From the NCBI GenBank assembly GCA_046299415.1, contig JBKBII010000006.1:114489-178488 (forward strand): a stretch of 64,000 nucleotides of DNA, in the 5' to 3' direction. Below the pieces are notes generated by a model that did no database searches, was not told where the DNA came from, and was given only the letters and a program-made list of their open reading frames with translations. The translations under genes were made by a program, and so were the position numbers. This document shows, one piece after another, positions 36,656-45,328 of the stretch. This DNA comes from JBKBII01 sp046299415 (GTDB taxonomy: Bacteria; Pseudomonadota; Gammaproteobacteria; Ectothiorhodospirales; Ectothiorhodospiraceae). Within the stretch, counting starts at the first letter, position 1, and each line of letters opens with the position of its first letter.

Positions 36656-36943
36656 GGCAGTCTCCGTTGCGGGGTGGCAGGTGGGGCGCTGATCGAGCGG
36701 CAGGGCAGGTGCTAGGCGTTGAAATCCAAGATGGAGATGAAGGCTGCAGGCTTGTCGCGTATGGAACTACCGATGGCGCAGACGTGTTTGATGATAGGCG
36801 GTGTTATTTACATCTTTCCTGAAGATGGATCCGATTCGGCCTTTTCCGAATGAGGCGAGATCGGTCGCTGGGTTGATTTTTGCGTGACGCGAGACGTGCG
36901 ATGCAGCGTCGGTGACACGTGATCGTCGGATGGCGTTTCAAGG

Positions 36944-39715
36944 TCAATTGGACTCCGACTCAGCTAGGGGTTGGGGCGCAAGGTGAAGCCTCGGCGGTGC
37001 GAATTTGCGCTGATTTTCAGGTCGCATCAACGCGGGCTCGGGCACGGTGGGCGTGCCCCAGAGCGAGTCAGAGCCGTTTACTGATGGTTGTACACGACTG
37101 AATAGGTTATCGAAGCCAACCGTGAATCGCAGGTTTTCGCGGTCGCGATCGACGCTCAGTCGTTCGATGAGACCGAGGGTGGGCCATGCGCCGCAGGCCT
37201 CGCCGGGGTCGCAAATCATGCCGTCGTTGTCCATGTCGGTACCAGCGATGAGCCGGTACGAGCCGGGGGGGACGCGAGTGAATTGGAATGGGTACTCGGA
37301 TTTTCCTCCTGCGATGCCAATGCTGTCGATGACTTCGTCGTTGTCGTCGACGAGGTGAACGTAGAGTCGGCCGACGGTGTCATCCTCGATGCTGGTCGCG
37401 GCGACGCGGGCTTCGACGCGCACACGACGGACAGGGGCGTTGTCTGCCCGGATTTCGAGGAATCCGATGTGCGGGCCGATCGCAAGCCCCGTTCTTTCGA
37501 TGCGGATCAGGTAGGTTCCTAGGCCTGAATCGTCGACAGCCTGGCGAAACACACGAAGCCATGGCACCGTCGAAAAAACACGCGTCTGTCCGAGCGATGA
37601 GGTCCCGTCGTTTTCAACGTCGAGAACGCGCTCTGTGGTCGCCAAGCCAAAATCGAGGCGGCCCGGCCGAACGCTGAGCACGGGCTGGGGAGGGCGTTCG
37701 GGGGCTCCGAGCCGATTTTGTACTGCGGATAGTGTCTTGAGGGCATTGATTCGACCCCATCCGTGTTCGTCGTCGCGGCCCACTGGACCGACATCGTCGG
37801 TCAGGCGCTCGGCGGCCAAGAGGTCTTTGATGTCTTCTTGCTGCAGGCGTGGGTCGATAGAGCGCGCGAGGGCAAATACGCCTGAGACGATGGCGGCAGC
37901 CATCGACGTGCCCTCGTACTGTTGATAGTAGGATTCGCGGCGGTTGCGCAGGTCATTGACCGACGTGCTGAGAATCCCATCTGGGTAGCCATCGCCAGTG
38001 TCGTCACGCAGGAGATTTCCGCCGGGCGCGACGAGATCGAGTTCGGGTCCAAATGATGAGTACGGGGCACGGACGTCACGGGCATCGGTGGCCCCAACTG
38101 CAATGACGGAGCGATAGGCGGCGGGAAATGCAACGGGTGCCCGACCGCTGTTGCCCGCAGCCGCAACGACGATCGAGCCGTTGGCGCGGGCGAGCTCGTA
38201 GACCTGGTTTTCGATCGCAGAGAAGCCGGTCTGGCTTCCGATTGAAAGGTTGATGACGTCGGCTCGACGCCCCGGTACACGTCCGCTGTCGTTTGGTAGG
38301 CCAGCGGCAAAGCGCACGCCTTGGAGCACGTCGTAGGCCGTGCCGCCGTCGAGACCCAGAACCCGCACGGGCATGATCTGAACACCCTGAGAAACGCCGG
38401 CAACGCCAATGGCGTTGTCCGTGGATGCGCCAATGATGCCGGCGACGTGTGTGCCGTGCCACGTGCTCTCGCCAATTCTTTCAGAGTCACCCGGGTCGTC
38501 GGGATCAGGATCGATCCCGTCGCCATCACGCGCCCTCACCGGGTCGCGGATGAAGTCGAATCCCGGAACGATGTTGGGTCGCAGATCCTCATGGCTGGCG
38601 AAGATTCCGGTGTCGACGACGGCAACGACCACCGGCTCGAAAGGCGGTCGGCCCGTGCTGATCTGCCATGCTTCGGGTAAGCGGATGGCGTCGTGATACC
38701 ACTGCAGAAAAGCCAGAGGGTCATTGGTGACGGCCAGGGGGGCGATCATTCGGTTCGGCTCGATCTCTCCGACTCCAGGTACGTTGCGCAGGGCTTTCAT
38801 GGCCAGAAGGCTTTCCAGCCGCGCCGCTTGCTCCGGATCTCGAGGCGGCGACAGGCCGATTGCTCGCAAGCGGTCTGAATGTGCCGACAGCGATTGAATC
38901 GTCGCGGGTGGAAACGTGACCAGCATTTCGCGGTCGGGTGCGCCATTCGTAACGACGGCGCCCAGCGTCTCGACGGCCAGGACCATCGCTTGCCGAGTCG
39001 CTTGAGTGACGATCGCGCTCGAGGTTTCGGGTTTGGTAGCGGTGACGATGTATTCACCGGGAATGATGCGATCTTGGAGGTTTGCGCCGACGTGGCTCAG
39101 CGCACCGGCTGAGGTCGAACCGATTCGAAGGTTGTAGTTTGACCGGCCAGAAAAGGCTTCGACGCCGATAAAAAAGCGCCCTGAACGGGGTACGCGGATT
39201 TGTTCGATTGGACCGAAACCGGTCGAAGCTTCGATAACCGTGCCGTCTTGGTCGGCAAGAAACAGATCGAGATCGGCTGCAAAAGGGTCAGGAAATTCGA
39301 GACGCACGATCTGACCTTCGACGAGGTCGGCGCGAAACAGATCGATGCGATCGGTTTCGGCAACGAAGCGGTCACTTTCTCGTCCCGTTCCCGCGGTCGC
39401 GGTACGGGTGACGAAGCCACCAATCGTCACGGGATTCGGAACGGGTTGTGCCTGCTCGGGGATGTTGTTGCGCAGGAGGTCGGCGTCGGAGTCGTTGATG
39501 TCGCTGTCGACGCGCTGATGGGCTGCAACGCGAATCGCGCCGCTGATCACAAAACGATCGCCAAGGGCTTGATCAGGCGGTGCAGGTAGATCATTGCCGC
39601 CATCACCGCCGCTGCAGGCTGCAAGGATCAGCGCGAGCGTGAGAACAGGGGCGGTGATCAGAGGCTTGCGCAGTGAGCGCGTGCTTAGGTGGAACGGCGA
39701 AATTCGGGCGGCCAC
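36944..39715 (-). CDS. Subtilisin-like (S8) serine protease lipoprotein
   Basis: This secreted protease has 923 residues. The signal peptide ends in a lipobox (ILAACSGG), so it is probably an outer-membrane lipoprotein. A PPC-type beta domain lies around 130-200, a propeptide-like region around 230-310, and the S8 domain around 340-650 with the full triad: Asp in VVAVVDTGIF (about 367), His in HGTHVAG (about 421), Ser in GTSMAAA (about 604). The C-terminus has Ig-like beta domains, including VPPGSYRLIAGTDMDNDG, which looks calcium-binding. It lies 198 bases after the BcsC barrel gene and before the GH5 gene, all on the minus strand, and may process cell-surface proteins of the cellulose system. 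Confidence 0.9.
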   Translation of the reverse strand: MAARISPFHLSTRSLRKPLITAPVLTLALILAACSGGDGGNDLPAPPDQALGDRFVISGAIRVAAHQRVDSDINDSDADLLRNNIPEQAQPVPNPVTIGGFVTRTATAGTGRESDRFVAETDRIDLFRADLVEGQIVRLEFPDPFAADLDLFLADQDGTVIEASTGFGPIEQIRVPRSGRFFIGVEAFSGRSNYNLRIGSTSAGALSHVGANLQDRIIPGEYIVTATKPETSSAIVTQATRQAMVLAVETLGAVVTNGAPDREMLVTFPPATIQSLSAHSDRLRAIGLSPPRDPEQAARLESLLAMKALRNVPGVGEIEPNRMIAPLAVTNDPLAFLQWYHDAIRLPEAWQISTGRPPFEPVVVAVVDTGIFASHEDLRPNIVPGFDFIRDPVRARDGDGIDPDPDDPGDSERIGESTWHGTHVAGIIGASTDNAIGVAGVSQGVQIMPVRVLGLDGGTAYDVLQGVRFAAGLPNDSGRVPGRRADVINLSIGSQTGFSAIENQVYELARANGSIVVAAAGNSGRAPVAFPAAYRSVIAVGATDARDVRAPYSSFGPELDLVAPGGNLLRDDTGDGYPDGILSTSVNDLRNRRESYYQQYEGTSMAAAIVSGVFALARSIDPRLQQEDIKDLLAAERLTDDVGPVGRDDEHGWGRINALKTLSAVQNRLGAPERPPQPVLSVRPGRLDFGLATTERVLDVENDGTSSLGQTRVFSTVPWLRVFRQAVDDSGLGTYLIRIERTGLAIGPHIGFLEIRADNAPVRRVRVEARVAATSIEDDTVGRLYVHLVDDNDEVIDSIGIAGGKSEYPFQFTRVPPGSYRLIAGTDMDNDGMICDPGEACGAWPTLGLIERLSVDRDRENLRFTVGFDNLFSRVQPSVNGSDSLWGTPTVPEPALMRPENQRKFAPPRLHLAPQPLAESESN

Positions 39716-39913
39716 GATGACCTCTGCAAGATGGTTGATGATGAATGGAGCCGCAAGACATTCTCGAGCGCGACGGGTGCCCGTGAGCGTTGGCCTGATA
39801 TCAGGGAATCAATGCGCGAGTGATCGAGGGGTCCGGGTGATCGCGAGCGGCAGGTGGCTCGTCCTCGAGGGCATTGGGCCGCAGTGGCTGTCGCGAATTT
39901 TGTAGGGACGATC

Positions 39914-41656
39914 TCATTGGGGATTTTGGCCCCGCACGTCAGGCCTTGGGTTTCTGCGGTCTTGGCGCGAGAAGTAGTAGCGGGCGTAGAGTCCGAACAC
40001 GATATTTTCGTAATCGCGACTGTTGTCGATACCGAACCAGCCACCGGTGATCCAGTGCGGCGTCAGACGGTGCGCAAGGTTGCCGCGCACCGCGTACGCC
40101 ATACCAGAGATGCTTTCCCCGTCATGGAATTCGCCCGATTCGGCCTGTAGTTCCGGATCGTTTGGAAAAAACGGCGCGGCGTTTACACGAAACGTTTGAT
40201 AGCCAAGGCGGCCCGTGAGGTTCCATGCGGTGGTGTCGCCGATTTCTCGGTCCCAACCGAAGGTGACACTGGGTCTGAAAAAGTGCCGCGGACTGAAGTA
40301 GCCGCCATGACCAAGCGTGAATTGTGAGAGATTTTTGTCATGACCCATTGCGAGGAAGTCGAGTCCGAGCCGGATATTCTCGTTCCAGCGGTTGCTAACA
40401 GGCCAGGTTGCTCCAGCATTGAGTGAGTACCCGGTGTTGCTGGCAACATTTTCACCTTCGAACGTCGAGTAGGCTGCGGAGCCATAGAATTCGGTTTGAT
40501 CGGGATCCCCGAAGGTCGACGAGAGACGTGCGGTGTTCGACACCACTCCGCCGAAGATTTTGCGTGTAAAGAAGTCGCGTGTGCCCGCATAAGACAATAG
40601 TGTGTCGCGCATTGGCGAACGATCGAATTCGAGCTGAAAGGGTCCGCTGAACGGTCGCCAGAACACGTTCCCGATGACATTTTCGCTCAGGAATCCCTGT
40701 GGTGTGACGCCTACCGAGGCGCCAAAGTCAGGCCGTTCAAAGCCGATACGCAGCCCGGTTCCGTCGGCACTGGTCACGGTTGGCGGTACCGTGGCCGGAA
40801 ACAGCGGCGCGCTTCCAACCAGTTGCGCGTTTTCTTCGGATGGACGACTTTGGGTATCGAGATTGACTTGGGTCGCTTCAACCCAGACCTCGCCAAGGTC
40901 GCCGATCGGTGTTGAACCCGAGGCGGTGGCGACGACTTCGTTGAGGGTACTCAGGCCTTCGGTTCCGGTGCGGGTGCGAACACCCAATGCGCCACCCAGC
41001 TGCGAGCTGAGCTCGGCTTCGATCTCCCTGATGCGTCGTTCGAGTGCCACTCGCTCCTGGTCTGCAGTGACGGGTTGCGGGACGCGATCGATCGCGCGCA
41101 TTTCGGTTGGGTCGGGAACTGCGCCCATGGGGCTGCCGGCTGCAGGCTGCCATTGAGGTCTGCTCGGTGGTTGAGTGACTGCCTGCGGAAACAAGGGTGC
41201 CATCTGTTGCGGTGCTTGTTGTGGGTTCGCAACCTGCGGCTGGATCAATGTTGGCGCCTCCGGTGACACGGCCGGATAGCCGCCGTATTGCGGTGGCGCG
41301 TAGGGCGCCACGTTCTGGTATGGGGTTCGAGTGGGAGCGTACGGCGATGGAGCGTTAAGAGGCACGCCTGAGCTCGCCACTTGACCAAACGGGGCGGTGT
41401 GCATGGGTGCGCTTTCGCCGCCCAGGTTTTGCATGATCTCGCGACGCATCGAATCGAGCCTTTGACGCGATGCGTTGAGTTCACGGGCGAGTTCGAGCTG
41501 CATTTCGAGTCGCGACTCGTCTGCTCTCATTTGCTCGATTTCGGCGCGAAGCCTGTCCTCAAGAGTGATGGTTTGTCCTGTAGCGGGGGTGCTCAACACG
41601 GCAATCAGACCGAGAACCAAAGGATGAGCGACAAAGACGGATTCACGGACGGCCAT
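39914..41656 (-). CDS. bcsC: BcsC C-terminal beta-barrel as a separate outer-membrane protein
   Basis: This 580-residue protein corresponds to the outer-membrane barrel half of BcsC, the cellulose export pore. It has its own signal peptide (HPLVLGLIAVLSTPATGQT), a short coiled coil (about 25-75), a Pro/Gln/Ala-rich linker, then the BcsC_C region from about 290: SPMRDTLLSYAGTRD, GGVV, LGLDFLAMGHDKNLSQFTLG and HGGYFSPRHFFRPSV, ending in an aromatic YARYYF-type strand before the tail. The start at 41656 has CCGGAG upstream and overlaps the stop of the TPR gene by 14 bases. Its own signal peptide argues that this is a true second gene and not a sequencing frameshift. Confidence 0.9.
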   Translation of the reverse strand: MAVRESVFVAHPLVLGLIAVLSTPATGQTITLEDRLRAEIEQMRADESRLEMQLELARELNASRQRLDSMRREIMQNLGGESAPMHTAPFGQVASSGVPLNAPSPYAPTRTPYQNVAPYAPPQYGGYPAVSPEAPTLIQPQVANPQQAPQQMAPLFPQAVTQPPSRPQWQPAAGSPMGAVPDPTEMRAIDRVPQPVTADQERVALERRIREIEAELSSQLGGALGVRTRTGTEGLSTLNEVVATASGSTPIGDLGEVWVEATQVNLDTQSRPSEENAQLVGSAPLFPATVPPTVTSADGTGLRIGFERPDFGASVGVTPQGFLSENVIGNVFWRPFSGPFQLEFDRSPMRDTLLSYAGTRDFFTRKIFGGVVSNTARLSSTFGDPDQTEFYGSAAYSTFEGENVASNTGYSLNAGATWPVSNRWNENIRLGLDFLAMGHDKNLSQFTLGHGGYFSPRHFFRPSVTFGWDREIGDTTAWNLTGRLGYQTFRVNAAPFFPNDPELQAESGEFHDGESISGMAYAVRGNLAHRLTPHWITGGWFGIDNSRDYENIVFGLYARYYFSRQDRRNPRPDVRGQNPQ

Positions 41657-44126
41657 ACGAAGCTCCGGAGAAGGCAGGCAGTGGTGTGGATGGCGCTAGC
41701 GGGAAGCTCTGGATGCGAGGTGCAGCACTGCTCCGCGTTTGCACCTCGGCCAACTGTCTCAGTGCAAGCGCTTGTTCGTAGTAGTACAGCGCATGCCGTC
41801 GACGTCCCCGGGTCTCTTCAAGTGTGCCGCCGAGCTCCCAGAGATCAGGATCGTCGGGAAAATGTTCGAGTGCTTCGTCGCGTAGAGCGGCGGCCTCGCG
41901 CAGCTGGCCGGCGCCGAGCGCGGCACCGAGAAAAGCAGAATAACTCCCTGCATCGTGCTCAGGGCGGATCGTGCTCAGTACGGCCCAGGCGTCCTGAACC
42001 TGCCCAGCTTCAAGGTATAGGTAACCCAGCTCACGCAAGTAGTGGGGGTCGTCGGGAAACAGGCGGTTGAGATTGTTGTAGATCATGGCCGCGGCGGCGA
42101 AGTGACGTTGGCGCTTGAGCGGAGTCGCTTCGGCACTCGCGCCCACGCGAAAGAGTGTTCGCATCTCGTCTGCTTGTGCGTCGGTGAGGGTGGTTCTGAA
42201 GTAAAGCGTCATCAGTTTTGCGTAGAGCGCAGAATAGTTCTGTCGCTCGTGGAGTTTCCAGGCGATCGCTAGATCAAGGTCATTGCGCAAACGAATCACG
42301 TCCGGGTCGTTGGCGTGTTCCTGTTCAGCGCGCTGGATTCGTCTCTCGGCGGCTTCGAATTCGCCCGCATCGACCAGGCGATCAATGCCAGCGCGCAGGT
42401 GAATCTGGCTGAGCTCGCGAAGGTCCTGCCGTAGTGTCGGCGAGAGATCCATTGGCCGAATTCGATCAATGAGGTCGTCGATTTCACGCGCGCCCGGGTC
42501 GATATTATGCCAGGCCCAGGCAAGACGTAGCCGGTCTGCTGCGCTTTCCGGAAGTGGCAGCCGCCGTGCACGCTCGAAAGCCTGTCGAGCCGCTCGCCGG
42601 TCGTCATTGGCGAGATAGACCGCGACTTCCGTCAACAACCACGCGGGATCCCGTTGGAGTCGGTTGCGTTGATCGGGGGATGTGGTTTCAATTAGGCGCA
42701 GGGCATCCTGTGATTGATCGGTTTCGAGCAGTAACTCGACCAGAGTCGAGCGAATCGCTGGATCGTCGGGTCGTTGCGCCAATGCCTGGCGGTAGTCGGT
42801 GATGGCTCTGATGGGCTGGCCCGCGGCGCGAAGCAACGCGCCACGGGCCGCGCGGACATTCGCTTCGTCTGGAAATCGTCCGACTAGACCGTCGTAGATC
42901 GACAGCGCCTGTGCGATGTCACCGCCTGCAGTGGCCGAATCGGCTTGCCGGAATCCTTCGCTGAGTTCAGCGTCATCGCGTAGGCGCTGCAACCGCAGGC
43001 GCTCACGATCCGATGCGCGTTCGAGTGCGCGGTCGATCAGGACGATGGCCTCATCTGCGCGGCCCTGCCCAAGGCGCGTCGAGGCCAGACCTTCGAGGTC
43101 GATCAGACTGTTCGGACTGCGCTCGAGGAAGTCTTCGAAGATGCGTTCGGCCGTCTCGAAGTCGCCGCGCGCAAGCGCCCGGTAGGCTTGAGACCGACGT
43201 TGATCGATAGCGCGTTGAGTGGCTTCGGCCTGTGCCCGTGTGCGCAGACGCCGCAGATCAGTGTCGTCGTTCAGTGCCAGATAGGCGCTGAGGGCGGCGG
43301 CGCTGCGGGCGCTGCCGTCCTCCCATATCAATGCCTGTTTCCACGCAGCGAGGGCCGCGCGACCCGAGTCGTCGCGCTGATTCTCGGTGGCAACGGATTG
43401 CAGGATTTGCATGCCAGATACTCGCTCGTCTGGATCGTAGGTTTTCAGTTGCCCCAGCAGCACACGGAAGGGACGCGTGGGACCTTCCGCTCGATCGATG
43501 ATGGCTTGAAGTTCGCGAAAGGCTCGTTCACGCCCTCCCGGCATCTCGATCAATTGATGAAAGTAGGCTGTTGCGAGTGCCGGCGGGGGCGTGCGGTTAC
43601 CAAAGGCTTCGCGGTAGAGCCTGACGGCATTCGCGGAATCGCCCGCCGCGGCGCTTGCGCGTGCTTCTTCCAGACGGGCCATGTCGCGCGGCGCGAACTC
43701 GGCGGCGAGAGACAGTTCTCCGATTTGTGGGTGGTCGGGTGCTAAACGACGGAGCTGGTTGAGGCGCTGTAGTGCGGCTTCACGCCGGCCCGTGGCAATG
43801 TCCAGTTGAATGATGGCGACGATGGCTTCGATACTTTCTGGATCGATCTGCAGAATACGTGACCATTCTTGTCGTGCGAGCTCGGGCTGACCCTGGCTTT
43901 GCCAGTTTTGTGCCCGATCGATCAACAGCTGCATCTCGTCTGTTTGCGCCGTTGACGGCGTTGAAAGTGTCAGCACCGTCACCAAGGCAATGAGAACCAC
44001 CGCCTGCATCAAGGATCGCCGATGCTGTCGGTATTCTGATCGATCCTCGGCGCACAGCGGTCGCGGGGAGGCAGAGAATTTGTCGCAGCGCCGATTGACG
44101 CCGAAATGACGCGGGACCGGATTCAT
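41643..44126 (-). CDS. bcsC: BcsC N-terminal TPR protein (periplasmic scaffold)
   Basis: This protein of about 827 residues is built of tetratricopeptide-type repeats, matching the periplasmic helical half of BcsC that contacts BcsB and BcsZ and guides cellulose to the pore. The ATG at 44126 overlaps the bcsZ stop (ATGA) and is preferred, but an internal ATG at 44009 directly precedes the signal peptide MQAVVLIALVTVLTL...STAQTDE. Repeats run from about residue 60 to the end. No barrel domain is present; the stop falls 14 bases inside the following gene, which supplies the barrel with its own signal peptide. In most species both halves are one polypeptide. Confidence 0.9.
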   Translation of the reverse strand: MNPVPRHFGVNRRCDKFSASPRPLCAEDRSEYRQHRRSLMQAVVLIALVTVLTLSTPSTAQTDEMQLLIDRAQNWQSQGQPELARQEWSRILQIDPESIEAIVAIIQLDIATGRREAALQRLNQLRRLAPDHPQIGELSLAAEFAPRDMARLEEARASAAAGDSANAVRLYREAFGNRTPPPALATAYFHQLIEMPGGRERAFRELQAIIDRAEGPTRPFRVLLGQLKTYDPDERVSGMQILQSVATENQRDDSGRAALAAWKQALIWEDGSARSAAALSAYLALNDDTDLRRLRTRAQAEATQRAIDQRRSQAYRALARGDFETAERIFEDFLERSPNSLIDLEGLASTRLGQGRADEAIVLIDRALERASDRERLRLQRLRDDAELSEGFRQADSATAGGDIAQALSIYDGLVGRFPDEANVRAARGALLRAAGQPIRAITDYRQALAQRPDDPAIRSTLVELLLETDQSQDALRLIETTSPDQRNRLQRDPAWLLTEVAVYLANDDRRAARQAFERARRLPLPESAADRLRLAWAWHNIDPGAREIDDLIDRIRPMDLSPTLRQDLRELSQIHLRAGIDRLVDAGEFEAAERRIQRAEQEHANDPDVIRLRNDLDLAIAWKLHERQNYSALYAKLMTLYFRTTLTDAQADEMRTLFRVGASAEATPLKRQRHFAAAAMIYNNLNRLFPDDPHYLRELGYLYLEAGQVQDAWAVLSTIRPEHDAGSYSAFLGAALGAGQLREAAALRDEALEHFPDDPDLWELGGTLEETRGRRRHALYYYEQALALRQLAEVQTRSSAAPRIQSFPLAPSTPLPAFSGASYGRP

Positions 44127-45328
44127 GTGTGGATCAGCTCCCCGCTGCGACTGAAGGAAAAGACCTGCTCGCTCAGGCCAAAGAGCGCTAGATTCTGGTC
44201 GTAGTAGAAAGGCTCGGAACCCAGCAGCGATGTTTGCCGATCCAGCGTTGCGAAGACGCGTTCGAGTTGTGTGGCTTGAGCCTGTTCGCGGCCCCGTGCG
44301 GCCAGATAGGGGATCAGCGCCGCCGAGAATCCAGGCGGTGCAGTACCAGTGGTCGCGCCGGTTTCGCTGTCTGCGAGGCGGGGTGGGTATAGGTTGTGGT
44401 CGAGGTGCCTTGCCATGCCAGCCAGGGCTTCGTCGAGACCGACTGCAGAGCGGCGGGCTGGATGGGTCAAGCCCCACCACAGATAGGTTCTGATCGCGTC
44501 ATAGCTCCCGGCGCTCCCTTGGGCGGCGGTGAGAAAACCCTCATCCGCCTGCCAGTCGATCCAATCAGGCGCAAAGCCGGTTTCTCGGCGGGCATCAAGT
44601 GTCTCGATGGCGCTGTCGATCAGGTCGAGCCAGGCTTGATCCTGAGTCTCTGAATGCAGTCGATCGAGCAAAAAGATGGGTGAGTACGAGGGGTTCAGGG
44701 TGACGCGTCCGGCGTCGTCCGGTCCAAAACCGTGCGCGGCCGGCAATAGGAAGAATCGGTCATGAGCCTTGAAGCCGCACTCTTTAACGACCCGTCTAGC
44801 AAGTGACCGGCCCAGGGCGGAATAGCCGGGCTGTTGCCAGAGACGACCGGCTTCTATCAGGTCGTAGGCAATCCAGAGGTCGGAGTCTGATGCGCTGTTG
44901 GAATCGATCACGCCCCAGCCTTCGCCGCCGCGCTGTCCCCATTTCCATGCGGGCAAGGTGGCCGTGAGATCGCCATCGGCAAGATTGCGTTGGGTCCATT
45001 GGAGAAGGCGGTCGAAGAGCTCGCGGTCGTCGACGACCAAGGCAAAAAACATGGCGTATGATTGCCCCTCGGAGGTCGTGATGGATTCGGCGGCGTGATC
45101 GATAACGCGCCCGTCGGCACTGACAAATGCTGTTTTGTAGGCGGACCAAAGCGCTAGCCAATCTTCGCGGCAAAACTGCGGGCCTGAGCGACACCGCTTG
45201 CTGGCACATCCGTGCAGCAGGGTCAATGTGGGGCTGGCGATGATCCCCGCTTTCGCGGCCTTGCCGAGCCGTCGCAGGAACGCTCGACGCGAGCTGACCG
45301 CGGCAATGCCGGTGTCGAAGCGGGTCAT
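44123..45328 (-). CDS. bcsZ: Periplasmic GH8 endoglucanase BcsZ with Tat-like lipoprotein signal
   Basis: BcsZ is the GH8 cellulase needed for normal cellulose synthesis and export. The 401-residue protein shows TTSEGQSYAMFFALVVDDRE with the general-acid glutamate, LPAWKWGQ, SNSASDSDLWIAYDLIEAG, and the aspartate-containing region of the family. The N-terminus is unusual: SSRRAFLRRLGKAAK fits the twin-arginine motif and is followed by a hydrophobic stretch and a cysteine in LLHGCASK, which resembles a lipobox. Start at 45328 overlaps the bcsAB stop by one base (TGATG); the overlap with bcsC downstream is ATGA. Confidence 0.94.
   Translation of the reverse strand: MTRFDTGIAAVSSRRAFLRRLGKAAKAGIIASPTLTLLHGCASKRCRSGPQFCREDWLALWSAYKTAFVSADGRVIDHAAESITTSEGQSYAMFFALVVDDRELFDRLLQWTQRNLADGDLTATLPAWKWGQRGGEGWGVIDSNSASDSDLWIAYDLIEAGRLWQQPGYSALGRSLARRVVKECGFKAHDRFFLLPAAHGFGPDDAGRVTLNPSYSPIFLLDRLHSETQDQAWLDLIDSAIETLDARRETGFAPDWIDWQADEGFLTAAQGSAGSYDAIRTYLWWGLTHPARRSAVGLDEALAGMARHLDHNLYPPRLADSETGATTGTAPPGFSAALIPYLAARGREQAQATQLERVFATLDRQTSLLGSEPFYYDQNLALFGLSEQVFSFSRSGELIHT

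Noticed and set aside
41643..41656. Sequencing frameshift as explanation of the split BcsC
   Set aside because: The second half has its own ribosome binding site and a full signal peptide, which a simple frameshift would not create.
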